DNA of 64,000 bases, taken from assembly GCF_003601975.1 (NCBI RefSeq), contig NZ_QZWZ01000001.1, positions 124,001 to 188,000 on the forward strand, in the 5' to 3' direction. Made by a program: the position numbers and the translations under genes. Under the pieces are notes generated by a model. It was not told the origin of the DNA. It did no database searches and saw only the letters and a list, made by a program, of their open reading frames with translations. Each line of letters opens with the position of its first letter. Within the stretch, counting starts at the first letter, position 1. This document shows positions 19,090 through 27,521 of this stretch, piece after piece. The stretch comes from Mesorhizobium waimense (GTDB lineage Bacteria > Pseudomonadota > Alphaproteobacteria > Rhizobiales > Rhizobiaceae).

Positions 19090-19998
19090 ATGCCCGAACT
19101 CAACCCACGGCAGTTCTCCCAGCTCCCGCCACTCGCGGCGATCCGGGTGTTCGAAGCCGTGGCCCGGCATCTATCCTTCACCAAGGCGGCCAAGGAGCTC
19201 GGCATGACGCAGGCGGCGGCGAGCTATCAGATCAAGCTTCTCGAAGAGCGCGTCGGCGCGCCTCTGTTCCTGCGCCGTCCCAAGCAGATCGTGCTGACCG
19301 AGGCCGGGCAGCGCATGGCGCCTGCCGTCAGCGAGGCGTTCGCCCTGTTGAGCGGAGCCTATTCCGCCGCGCGCACCGGCGCCGACGGAGTGCTGTGTGT
19401 CTCGACGCTGCTGACTTTCGCCTCCAACTGGCTGGCGCAGCACCTCGGCTCCTTCCAGGTCGCGCATCCGTCACTGGCGGTGCGTGTCGACACTTCGAAC
19501 CGGGTGGTCGATTTCGCCCGCGAGGATATGGACATCGCCATCCGCTCCGGCGGCGGCAACTGGCCGGGGGTGGAAACCCACATGCTGTTCAGGGCCGATT
19601 TCACGCCGGTGCTGAGCCCCAGGCTCGCTGCCAGCATCGGTGGCGTCAACGAACCGGCCGACCTGCTCAAGCTGCCCATTCTCGATCCTTGCGATATCTG
19701 GTGGAAGGAATGGTTCGCGCTTGCCGGCGTGCCGGCGGAAGAACTTGCCAGCCGCCCCGGCACCAGCATGGGGGCACAGGCCTATGAGGCGAATGCCGCC
19801 ATTGCCGGTCATGGCGTTGCGATCCTAACTAGGGCGCTGTTCAAGGCCGAGCTCGCCGACGGCCGGCTGATCCAGCCCTTCGATCTGGTCGGCGATGACG
19901 GTCATGCCTATTGGCTGGTCTATCCGACGGCGCGGCGCAATGTGCCGAAGATCCGGGCCTTTCGCGACTGGATCCTGGCCGAGATCGCCTGCCAATAG
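19090..19998 (+). CDS. LysR-family transcriptional regulator (GcvA-like)
   Basis: A 302-residue regulator. The winged helix-turn-helix is in PPLAAIRVFEAVARHLSFTKAAKELGMTQAAASYQIKLLEERVGAPLFLR, typical of the GcvA subgroup. The effector domain contains LAVRVDTSNRVVDFAREDMDIAIRSGGGNWPGV, also GcvA-like. A perfect GGAGG lies six bases before the ATG. It stands between the SorC-type regulator and the polyol operon; the 199-base gap to smoE leaves room for a promoter. Its targets cannot be read from the sequence. Confidence 0.88.
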   Translation: MPELNPRQFSQLPPLAAIRVFEAVARHLSFTKAAKELGMTQAAASYQIKLLEERVGAPLFLRRPKQIVLTEAGQRMAPAVSEAFALLSGAYSAARTGADGVLCVSTLLTFASNWLAQHLGSFQVAHPSLAVRVDTSNRVVDFAREDMDIAIRSGGGNWPGVETHMLFRADFTPVLSPRLAASIGGVNEPADLLKLPILDPCDIWWKEWFALAGVPAEELASRPGTSMGAQAYEANAAIAGHGVAILTRALFKAELADGRLIQPFDLVGDDGHAYWLVYPTARRNVPKIRAFRDWILAEIACQ

Positions 19999-20121
19999 GC
20001 AGGCCAGCCTTTCCCCGCAGCGCGCCGAAAAATCCGGCGACATCCATCTCCAACGCCCACAAAGCGCTTGGCGCACGACGCCGTGCGCTTCGCCGTGCTG
20101 CGCTGCAGCAACGAATCCGGC

Positions 20122-20156
20122 TTGACTTAATTGATGCCAAGTGAGTAATTGCTCAC
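20122..20156 (+). promoter_or_regulatory. Putative smo operon promoter with overlapping palindromic operator
   Basis: TTGACT (20122-20127) is a plausible -35 element. GTGAGTAATTGCTCAC (20141-20156) is an inverted repeat, GTGAG-N6-CTCAC, placed where the -10 element would be (TAATTG). A second AATT-centred sequence, GACTTAATTGATG, lies 18 bases upstream. The layout fits repression or activation by the upstream SorC-type regulator. This is inferred from symmetry and position. Confidence 0.4.
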
Positions 20157-20197
20157 AGCCAAGGCAAATGCTCATCTTGGTTTATGGGAGGAATTTG

Positions 20198-21508
20198 ATG
20201 AAACTTCGCACGCTCACCCTAGGCCTGTTGTCGGCCAGCGCTCTTGCGTTCGCCGCGCACGCCGAATCCATCACCATCGCCACCGTCAACAATGCCGACA
20301 TGATCCGCATGCAGACGCTGACGGACGACTTCACCAAGGCGAACCCCGACATCACGCTCAACTGGGTCACGCTCGAAGAGAACGTGCTGCGCGAGCGCGT
20401 CACCACCGACATCGCCACCAAGGGCGGCCAGTACGACGTGATGACCATCGGCACCTATGAAGTTCCGATCTGGGCCAAGCAGAGCTGGCTGTTGCCGCTC
20501 GACAAGCTCGGCGACGACTACGACGCCAAGGACATCCTGCCGGCCATCGCCGGCGGCCTGTCGGTCGACGGCAAGCTCTATGCCGCGCCCTTCTACGGCG
20601 AGAGCTCCTTCGTCATGTACCGCAAGGACCTGATGGAGAAGGCAGGGCTCACCATGCCCGACGCGCCGACCTGGGACTTCATCAAGCAGGCCGCCGACAA
20701 GATGACCGACCGCGCCAATGGCGTGAACGGCGTCTGCCTGCGCGGCAAGGCCGGCTGGGGCGAAAACATGGCCTTCCTCACCGCCATGTCGAACTCCTTC
20801 GGCGCACGCTGGTTCGACGAGAACTGGAAGCCGCAGTTTGACCAGCCCGAATGGAAGAACACGCTGCAGTTCTACGTCGACCTGATGAAGGCCAACGGCC
20901 CCGAGGGCGCCTCGTCCAACGGCTTCAACGAAAACCTGGCGCTGTTCCAGCAGGGCAAGTGCGGCATGTGGATCGATGCCACGGTCGCCGCATCCATGGT
21001 CTCCGACCCGAAGAGCTCGAAGGTCGCCGACAAGGTTGGCTATGCGCTGGCGCCTGACAACGGTCTCGGCAAGCGCGGCAACTGGCTGTGGGCCTGGTCG
21101 CTGGCCATTCCGGCCGGCACGCAGAAGGCGGACGCGGCACAGAAGTTCGTGTCCTGGGCAACCAGCAAGCATTACTCCGAGCTCGTCGCTTCCAAGCTAG
21201 GCTGGGCCAGCGCTCCTCCGGGCACGCGCTCCTCGCTCTACGCCAATGCCGAGTACCAGAAGGCGGCTCCGTTCGCCAAGATGACGCTGGACTCCATCAA
21301 CGCGGCCGACCCGACGCATCCGACCGTCAAGCCGGTGCCCTATGTCGGCGTCCAGTTCGTCGCCATCCCCGAGTTCCAGGGTCTCGGTACCACGGTCGGC
21401 CAGCTCTTCTCGGCCGCACTCGCCGGCCAGTCGAGTGTCGACGATGCCCTCAAGCAGGCCCAGGACGCCGCCACCGCAGCGATGACCGAGGGCGGTTATA
21501 TCAAGTAA
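20198..21508 (+). CDS. smoE: Polyol (sorbitol/mannitol) ABC transporter substrate-binding protein
   Basis: A 436-residue periplasmic binding protein with a signal peptide (LRTLTLGLLSASALAFAAHA). The mature part starts ESITIATVNNADMIRMQTLTDDF, typical of SmoE/MtlE. It binds sugar alcohols for the SmoFGK importer. Family marks are QYDVMTIGTYEVPIWAKQSWLLPL, YGESSFVMYRKDLMEKAGL and FQQGKCGMWIDATVAASMV. GGGAGGA precedes the ATG at 20198. A hairpin separates it from smoF, as expected for a binding protein made in excess. Confidence 0.93.
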   Translation: MKLRTLTLGLLSASALAFAAHAESITIATVNNADMIRMQTLTDDFTKANPDITLNWVTLEENVLRERVTTDIATKGGQYDVMTIGTYEVPIWAKQSWLLPLDKLGDDYDAKDILPAIAGGLSVDGKLYAAPFYGESSFVMYRKDLMEKAGLTMPDAPTWDFIKQAADKMTDRANGVNGVCLRGKAGWGENMAFLTAMSNSFGARWFDENWKPQFDQPEWKNTLQFYVDLMKANGPEGASSNGFNENLALFQQGKCGMWIDATVAASMVSDPKSSKVADKVGYALAPDNGLGKRGNWLWAWSLAIPAGTQKADAAQKFVSWATSKHYSELVASKLGWASAPPGTRSSLYANAEYQKAAPFAKMTLDSINAADPTHPTVKPVPYVGVQFVAIPEFQGLGTTVGQLFSAALAGQSSVDDALKQAQDAATAAMTEGGYIK

Positions 21509-21556
21509 GGCTCCTCCCGGTGCCGAATGTCGGCTGCCCATCGTAGCCGGCAAAGG

Positions 21557-21584
21557 GGCCGCCCGAATCCCAGTTCGGGCGGCC
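21557..21584. other. Strong hairpin between smoE and smoF
   Basis: GGCCGCCCGAA (21557-21567) pairs perfectly with TTCGGGCGGCC (21574-21584) around a six-base loop. No U-tract follows, so it is more likely an mRNA-stabilising or attenuating structure at the 3' end of smoE than a full terminator. Confidence 0.7.
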
Positions 21585-21651
21585 ACCTTCAAAATCCTGG
21601 AAATTCTGGCACGACTCTAAAAATCTGGCTGACCTTTGGAGGGTGACCGTC

Positions 21652-22524
21652 ATGGCTACTCAGCAGACCCGCTCGCTTGCCCGCTTCATGATGGCGCCAT
21701 CCGTGGTGCTGCTGTTCGTCTGGATGATCGTGCCGCTGGTCATCACCATTTGGTTCTCCTTCCAGCAGTACAATCCGCTCAACCCGATCCGCGACGGGTT
21801 CGTCGGCTTCTCGAACTACGCGCTTTTCTATTCCAACCCGGCCTTCCTGCAGTCGATCCTCAACACGCTTGTCCTCGTCGGCAGCGTTCTGTTGATCACG
21901 GTGATCGGCGGCATCATGCTGGCGCTGCTGATCGATCAGCCGATGTGGGGACAAGGCATCGTCCGCATCCTCGTCATCTCGCCGTTCTTCGTCATGCCGC
22001 CGGTGGCCGCACTGGTCTGGAAGAACATGATCATGCATCCCCAATACGGCGTCTTTGCCGACATTGCGCGCTTCTTCGGCATGCAGCCGATCGACTGGTT
22101 CGGGCAGCATCCGATGCTGGCGATCATCATCATTGTCGCCTGGCAGTGGTTGCCATTCGCGACGCTGATCCTGTTGACCTCCCTGCAGTCGCTTGATGGC
22201 GAACAGAAGGAAGCCGCCGAGATGGACGGCGCCGGCTTCGTCAGCCGCTTCATCTATCTGACGCTGCCGCACATGTCGCGGGCGATCACCGTCGTCATCC
22301 TGATCCAGACCATCTTCCTGCTGTCGATCTATGCCGAAATCCTGGTCACCACCAATGGCGGCCCGGGCTACGCCTCCACCAACCTGCCCTTCCTCGTCTA
22401 CCAGAAGGCATTGCTGGAGTTCAAAATCGGCCAGGCATCCGCCGGCGGTGTGATCGCCGTCATTCTCGCCAACATCGTCGCCTTCTTCGCCATGCGCGCC
22501 GTCGGCAAGAACCTGGACAAGTAA
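21652..22524 (+). CDS. smoF: Polyol ABC transporter permease SmoF
   Basis: A 290-residue inner-membrane permease of the MalF-like sugar family with about six helices. The cytoplasmic EAA loop reads EQKEAAEMDGAGFVSRFIYLTLPHM, the coupling site for the SmoK ATPase. The periplasmic TTNGGPGYASTNLPFLVYQKAL segment is typical of this group. The ATG at 21652 is eight bases after GGAGGG; a GTG nine bases upstream is inside that site. It forms a heterodimer with SmoG. Confidence 0.92.
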   Translation: MATQQTRSLARFMMAPSVVLLFVWMIVPLVITIWFSFQQYNPLNPIRDGFVGFSNYALFYSNPAFLQSILNTLVLVGSVLLITVIGGIMLALLIDQPMWGQGIVRILVISPFFVMPPVAALVWKNMIMHPQYGVFADIARFFGMQPIDWFGQHPMLAIIIIVAWQWLPFATLILLTSLQSLDGEQKEAAEMDGAGFVSRFIYLTLPHMSRAITVVILIQTIFLLSIYAEILVTTNGGPGYASTNLPFLVYQKALLEFKIGQASAGGVIAVILANIVAFFAMRAVGKNLDK

Positions 22525-22535
22525 GGGAGGCTAAG

Positions 22536-23360
22536 ATGGCACGTGCAGTCACCACCCAGCACAAGACGATCGCGACCGCTGCCGCCTGGATCGTCGCGCT
22601 GCTGATCTTCTTCCCGATCCTCTATACGATCATCACCTCGTTCAAGTCCGAACAGGAGGCCATCCAGGGCTTTGCCCTGATCCCGTCCGGGACCATTGAG
22701 AGCTATTCCGAGGTCCAGGCACAGAGCGGTTACTTCAAGTTCTTCCTGAACTCGGTGCTGCTGTCGGTCGGCTCGACCATCCTGGCCCTGCTCGTCGCCA
22801 TACCGGCGGCATGGTCGATGGCCTTTTCACCGACCAAGCGGACCAAGGACATCCTGATGTGGATGCTCTCGACCAAGATGATGCCGGCGGTCGCCGTGCT
22901 GTTCCCGATCTACCTGATCTTCCGCGACTCGGGCCTGCTCGACAGCCGCGCCGGCCTGATGGTCATGCTGATGCTGATCAACCTGCCGATCGTGGTCTGG
23001 ATGCTCTACACCTACTTCCGCGAGATCCCCGGCGAGATCCTCGAAGCGGCGCGCATGGACGGCGCTTCGCTGTGGAACGAAATCGTCTATGTGCTGACGC
23101 CGATGGCGGTGCCGGGCATCGCCTCGACCATGCTGCTCAACATCATCCTGGCCTGGAACGAGGCGTTCTGGACGATCCGGCTGACCACCACCGAAGCAGC
23201 ACCGCTGACCGCCTTCATCAGCTCCTTCTCCAGCCCGCAAGGCCTGTTCTGGGCCAAGCTGTCGGCAGCCTCGACGCTGGCGATCGCGCCGATCCTGATC
23301 ATGGGCTGGTTCAGCCAGAAGCAGCTGGTGCGCGGCCTGACATTTGGCGCGGTGAAATAA
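22536..23360 (+). CDS. smoG: Polyol ABC transporter permease SmoG
   Basis: The 274-residue second permease, MalG-like. Helices alternate with short loops. The EAA motif is EIPGEILEAARMDGASLWNEIVYVLTPM, and the typical WNEAFWTIRLTTTEAAPLTAFISSF precedes the last helix. It starts 11 bases after smoF with GGGAGG upstream. It ends RGLTFGAVK, the usual MalG-type C-terminus. Confidence 0.92.
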   Translation: MARAVTTQHKTIATAAAWIVALLIFFPILYTIITSFKSEQEAIQGFALIPSGTIESYSEVQAQSGYFKFFLNSVLLSVGSTILALLVAIPAAWSMAFSPTKRTKDILMWMLSTKMMPAVAVLFPIYLIFRDSGLLDSRAGLMVMLMLINLPIVVWMLYTYFREIPGEILEAARMDGASLWNEIVYVLTPMAVPGIASTMLLNIILAWNEAFWTIRLTTTEAAPLTAFISSFSSPQGLFWAKLSAASTLAIAPILIMGWFSQKQLVRGLTFGAVK

Positions 23361-23405
23361 CAACGCCGCAGGCGGACGACGGACACCAATCCCCGGGAGG
23401 AAACC

Positions 23406-24404
23406 ATGGGAAACATCACGCTCAAGAACGTCTCCAAATCCTTCGGATCGACGTCCATCATCCCCGGCCTCGACCTGGTCATCGAGAATGGCGAGTTCGT
23501 CGTCTTTGTCGGCCCGTCCGGCTGCGGCAAGTCCACGCTGCTGCGGCTGATCGCCGGGCTGGAGGACACCAGCGGCGGCACCATCAACATCGATGGCCGC
23601 GACGTGACCGGCGAAGCGCCGGCCAAGCGCAAGCTGGCCATGGTGTTCCAGTCCTACGCGCTCTACCCGCACATGACGGTGGCCAAGAACATCGCCTTCC
23701 CGCTGAAGATGGCGGGCGAGGACCAGGCGACCATCGACAAGAAGGTCAAGGACGCGGCGCGCGTCTTGAACCTCACCAACTATCTCGAGCGTCGCCCCGG
23801 CCAGCTCTCCGGCGGCCAGCGCCAGCGCGTCGCTATCGGCCGCGCCATCGTGCGCCAGCCTTCGGCCTTTCTGTTCGACGAACCGCTGTCCAACCTCGAC
23901 GCAGCGCTGCGCGGCACCATGCGCCTCGAGATCAGCGAACTGCACCATCAGCTCAAGACGACGATGATCTACGTCACCCACGACCAGGTCGAAGCCATGA
24001 CCATGGCCGACAAGATCGTCGTACTCAATGCCGGCAACATCGAACAGGTCGGCTCGCCGATGGAACTCTACAAGACGCCGAAGAACCTGTTTGTCGCCGG
24101 CTTCATCGGCTCGCCGAAGATGAACCTGATCGAAGGCGCGCCGGCCGCCAAATACGGCGCCAAGACGATCGGCATCCGTCCCGAGCATTTGGAGATTTCG
24201 ACCACCGCTGGCGAGTGGAAAGCGACCGTCGGCGTTGCCGAGCATCTCGGCTCCGACACCTTCCTGCACGTCCAGGCCGACGGCGTCGGGCCGCTGACGG
24301 TGCGCGCTGACGGCGAGCTCGCCGTCCATCACGGCGACACCATCCATTTGACCCCGGACAAGGCCAAGCTGCATCGCTTCGGCCCCGACGGCAAGGCGAT
24401 GTGA
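23406..24404 (+). CDS. smoK: Polyol ABC transporter ATP-binding protein SmoK
   Basis: A 332-residue MalK/UgpC-type ATPase. Walker A is GPSGCGKST, the Q-loop is [14 protein letters not shown], the signature [15 protein letters not shown], Walker [16 protein letters not shown] and the switch His in [14 protein letters not shown]. The C-terminal OB-like regulatory domain includes [10 protein letters not shown]. It energises SmoFG-mediated import. Its stop overlaps the alternative GTG start of the dehydrogenase gene. Confidence 0.93.
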   Translation: MGNITLKNVSKSFGSTSIIPGLDLVIENGEFVVFVGPSGCGKSTLLRLIAGLEDTSGGTINIDGRDVTGEAPAKRKLAMVFQSYALYPHMTVAKNIAFPLKMAGEDQATIDKKVKDAARVLNLTNYLERRPGQLSGGQRQRVAIGRAIVRQPSAFLFDEPLSNLDAALRGTMRLEISELHHQLKTTMIYVTHDQVEAMTMADKIVVLNAGNIEQVGSPMELYKTPKNLFVAGFIGSPKMNLIEGAPAAKYGAKTIGIRPEHLEISTTAGEWKATVGVAEHLGSDTFLHVQADGVGPLTVRADGELAVHHGDTIHLTPDKAKLHRFGPDGKAM

Positions 24405-24406
24405 GC

Positions 24407-25177
24407 ATGCGCCTGGCCGGCAAATCGGCGCTGATCACTGGGTCGGCGCGCGGCATCGGCAGGGCCTTCGCCGAAGCCTATGCGCGCGAAGGCGCGACGG
24501 TGGCGATTGCCGACATCAACCTCGAAGCTGCCGAGAAGACAGCCTCGGAGATCGGCGGGAAGGCCTATGCGGTCAAGCTTGACGTCAGCGACCTGGCTTC
24601 TATCGAAGCGGCAGTGAAAGCGGTCGAGACCAGGACGGGTGGGCTCGACATACTGATCAACAACGCCGCCCTGTTCGATCTCGCCCCGATCGTCGAGATC
24701 ACCAAGGCAAGTTACGACAAACTGTTTTCGGTCAATGTCGCCGGCACGCTGTTCATGCTGCAGGCAGCAGCCCGTTCGATGATCGCACGCGGCAAGGGCG
24801 GCAAGATCATCAACATAGCGAGCCAGGCCGGACGGCGCGGCGAACCTTTGGTCGCTGTTTACTGCGCCAGCAAGGCTGCCGTCATCTCGCTCACCCAGTC
24901 GGCGGGGCTCGATCTGATCAAGCACCGCATCAACGTCAATGGCATCGCGCCGGGCGTCGTCGACAGCGACATGTGGGATGATGTCGATGCGCTGTTCGCC
25001 AAATACGAGAACCGGCCGAAGGGCGAGAAGAAGAGACTGGTCGGCGAGAGCGTGCCTTACGGCCGCATGGGCAAGGCGGAAGACCTGACCGGCATGGCCG
25101 TATTCCTGGCCAGCGAGGACGCCGAATACATCGTCGCTCAGACCTACAATGTCGATGGCGGTCAGTGGATGAGTTGA
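24407..25177 (+). CDS. smoS: Sorbitol dehydrogenase (SDR family)
   Basis: A 256-residue short-chain dehydrogenase. The Rossmann motif is TGSARGIGR; the catalytic set is Ser in IASQAGRRGE, Tyr in YCASKAAVISLT (YxxxK), and INNAAL earlier. It closes with AQTYNVDGGQWMS. It is highly similar in remembered motifs to SmoS of Rhodobacter, which oxidises D-sorbitol to D-fructose and galactitol to tagatose with NAD. ATG 24407 gives the known family length; GTG 24401 is possible. Confidence 0.92.
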   Translation: MRLAGKSALITGSARGIGRAFAEAYAREGATVAIADINLEAAEKTASEIGGKAYAVKLDVSDLASIEAAVKAVETRTGGLDILINNAALFDLAPIVEITKASYDKLFSVNVAGTLFMLQAAARSMIARGKGGKIINIASQAGRRGEPLVAVYCASKAAVISLTQSAGLDLIKHRINVNGIAPGVVDSDMWDDVDALFAKYENRPKGEKKRLVGESVPYGRMGKAEDLTGMAVFLASEDAEYIVAQTYNVDGGQWMS

Positions 25178-25184
25178 GGGGGAA

Positions 25185-25272
25185 GGTGCCTCTCCCTTCC
25201 TCCGGGGAGAAGGCGCCACCGGGGCAGGTGAGGGGCAGCATGGATGTTGGAAAGCAAATGCCGCCCCTCACC
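25185..25272. repeat. GC-rich palindromic repeat fragment
   Basis: An imperfect hairpin (GGTGCCTCTCCC... with ...GGGGAGAAGGCGCC, 25185-25217) is followed by GGTGAGGGGC (25227-25236) and its exact reverse complement GCCCCTCACC (25263-25272). The GCCCCTCACC motif also starts the element at 63-240, so this is probably a relative. It fills most of the 165-base gap between smoS and mtlK. Confidence 0.6.
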
Positions 25273-25342
25273 GCCGCTCAGCCCTGACGGACTGGGAACA
25301 GCGGAATTGTCGGGCCAAGTGCCGGCCAAAGGGTAAAAGCAG

Positions 25343-26821
25343 ATGACCGTGAAACTCTCGTCTTCCATCCTCGCCAAGCTTCCCTCGGAGGTCGCCGGCC
25401 CGAAATACGATCGCTCGGCACTCAAGGCCGGCATCGTGCATTTCGGCGTCGGCAATTTCCACCGGTCGCACCAGGCCGTCTACCTCGATGATCTTTTCAA
25501 TGCGGGCCTTGGCCACGACTGGGCGCTGGTTGGCGCCGGCGTCTTCGAGGGCGAGAAGGTCGGCCGCAGCAAGCTGCAGGAGCAGGATTGGCTGACCACC
25601 GTGGTCGAGCAGGACTCGGGCCATATGAGCGCTCGCGTCACCGGCGTGATGATCGACTTCCTGACGCCCGGCGATGCGTCGGCGATCATCGAGCAGCTTG
25701 CCGATCCGGCAATCAGGATCGTTTCGCTGACCATTACCGAAGGCGGCTATTTCATCGACCCGGCCTCCGGCGTGTTCAACCCGGCCCATCCTGATATCGT
25801 TGCCGATGCGCAGTCAGGGGCGACGCCGAAGACCGTCTTTGGCCTGATCCTCGCCGGCCTGATGCGCCGCCGCGGCGACGGTGTCGTGCCTTTCACCGTC
25901 ATGTCCTGCGACAACATCCCCCACAACGGCCATGTCACCTCAGATGGCGTAATCGGTCTTGCCCGGCTGATCGACGAGGATCTCGCCAATTGGGTGAGTG
26001 ACAACGTCGCCTTTCCGAACGGCATGGTCGACCGCATCACGCCCGCCACCACCGACCGCGAGCGCGGCATCCTGGCCAGCGACTTCGGCCTCGAGGACAA
26101 CTGGCCGGTGTTCTGCGAGCCGTTCAAGCAATGGGTGCTGGAGGATCATTTCACCGACGGCCGCCCGCCTCTGGAAAAGGTCGGCGTGCAGTTCGTCAAA
26201 GATGTCGCGCCCTATGAGCTGATGAAGATCCGCATCCTCAATGGCGGCCATGCGACGATCGCCTATCCGGCCGGGCTGATGGACATCCATTTCGTCCACG
26301 AGGCAATGCAGGAGCCGCTGGTGCGCGGCTTTCTCGCCAAGCTGGAGCGCGACGAGATCATCCCGACCGTGCCGCCGGTGCCGGACACCGTGCTGGAGGA
26401 CTATTACCAGCTCATCGAACGCCGCTTCTCCAACCCGAAGATCGGCGACACCATCAGGCGTCTTTGCCTCGACGGCTCCAACCGCCAGCCGAAATTCATC
26501 ATCCCGACCATCGGGGACCGGCTGAAGGCGGGAAAGAGCGTGGCTGGGTTGGCGCTGGAATCGGCGCTCTGGTGCCGCTACTGCTTCGGCACGACGGACT
26601 CGGGCGCCGTCATCGAGCCCAACGATCCGAGTTGGGACCGGCTGCAGGCGACCGCGAAGGCGGCGAAGGATGCGCCCAGCACCTGGCTTGCCATGGAGGA
26701 CATCTATGGCGATGTCGGCCGCTCGCCGGTCTTCGGCGAGGCGTTCGCGCATGCGCTCAACGTTTTGTGGGCGAACGGTGCGCGCGCGACGCTGACGCGC
26801 TATCTCGCCGGCCAGCTCTGA
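25343..26821 (+). CDS. mtlK: Mannitol 2-dehydrogenase (polyol dehydrogenase)
   Basis: A 492-residue long-chain, metal-independent polyol dehydrogenase that oxidises D-mannitol to D-fructose and often D-arabitol to D-xylulose. The N-terminal nucleotide site is IVHFGVGNFHRSHQAVYLDDL. The catalytic KxxxxNxxH motif is seen in ELMKIRILNGGHATIAYPAGL, with the conserved Lys, Asn and His intact. CDNIPHNG is the usual central motif. It continues the polyol operon after a 165-base gap holding a palindromic repeat. Confidence 0.94.
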   Translation: MTVKLSSSILAKLPSEVAGPKYDRSALKAGIVHFGVGNFHRSHQAVYLDDLFNAGLGHDWALVGAGVFEGEKVGRSKLQEQDWLTTVVEQDSGHMSARVTGVMIDFLTPGDASAIIEQLADPAIRIVSLTITEGGYFIDPASGVFNPAHPDIVADAQSGATPKTVFGLILAGLMRRRGDGVVPFTVMSCDNIPHNGHVTSDGVIGLARLIDEDLANWVSDNVAFPNGMVDRITPATTDRERGILASDFGLEDNWPVFCEPFKQWVLEDHFTDGRPPLEKVGVQFVKDVAPYELMKIRILNGGHATIAYPAGLMDIHFVHEAMQEPLVRGFLAKLERDEIIPTVPPVPDTVLEDYYQLIERRFSNPKIGDTIRRLCLDGSNRQPKFIIPTIGDRLKAGKSVAGLALESALWCRYCFGTTDSGAVIEPNDPSWDRLQATAKAAKDAPSTWLAMEDIYGDVGRSPVFGEAFAHALNVLWANGARATLTRYLAGQL

Positions 26822-26837
26822 CGACTGGACGCATCGA

Positions 26838-27521
26838 ATGACGCCCGAACTGGTCATCTTCGACTGTGACGGCGTTCTGGTCGACAGCGAGGCGCTCTCC
26901 GTCTCGGCCCTGCTCGGCATGATCACGCTTGCCGGCGGCGCCGTCAGCGAGGATCAGGCCTACGAGCATTTCCTCGGCAAGAGCATGAAGAGCGTCCGCG
27001 AGATCCTCGGCCGCGACTTCGGGCTTGACATCACCGACCAGCAACTGACTGCGATGCGCGTCGAATTGATGCGCAAATTCCGCGAGGAGCTGAAACCCAT
27101 CCCAGGCATCAAGGACGTGCTACCGAGGCTCGGCGTGCCGTTCTGCGTTGCCTCCTCCGGCACGCTCGAGCGCATCAGCTATGCGCTCGACGTCACCGGA
27201 TTGCTCGGCCTTCTGGAGCCGCATCTGTTCAGCGCCACCATGGTGGCTAAAGGTAAGCCGTCGCCGGACCTTTTTCTCCACGCGGCCGCCAGCATGCGCG
27301 CCCATCCGCGCAAATGCCTGGTCATCGAGGACAGCCCGGCCGGCATTGCGGCGGCGCGGGCGGCGGGCATGCGCGTCTTTGCCTTCACCGGCGGCTCGCA
27401 TGCCGGCAACCCCGCATTGAAAGCGCGGCTTGCGTCGAGTGAACCGGACTTTATATTCGCTGACATGCTGCAATTGCCCGATCTGATTGCAGGCCTGGGA
27501 GCGAGAGTAAAAGCATCTTGA
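26838..27521 (+). CDS. HAD-superfamily sugar-phosphate phosphatase
   Basis: A 227-residue hydrolase with IFDCDGVLVDSEALS (nucleophile and acid Asp), FCVASSGT (motif II), Lys in MVAKGKPSPDLFL (motif III) and VIEDSPAGIAAARAAGM (motif IV). The type is close to YfbT/GPP-like polyol-phosphate phosphatases. It begins 16 bases after mtlK and overlaps the kinase gene by four bases, so it belongs to the polyol operon, perhaps to recycle or detoxify sugar phosphates. Confidence 0.88.
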   Translation: MTPELVIFDCDGVLVDSEALSVSALLGMITLAGGAVSEDQAYEHFLGKSMKSVREILGRDFGLDITDQQLTAMRVELMRKFREELKPIPGIKDVLPRLGVPFCVASSGTLERISYALDVTGLLGLLEPHLFSATMVAKGKPSPDLFLHAAASMRAHPRKCLVIEDSPAGIAAARAAGMRVFAFTGGSHAGNPALKARLASSEPDFIFADMLQLPDLIAGLGARVKAS

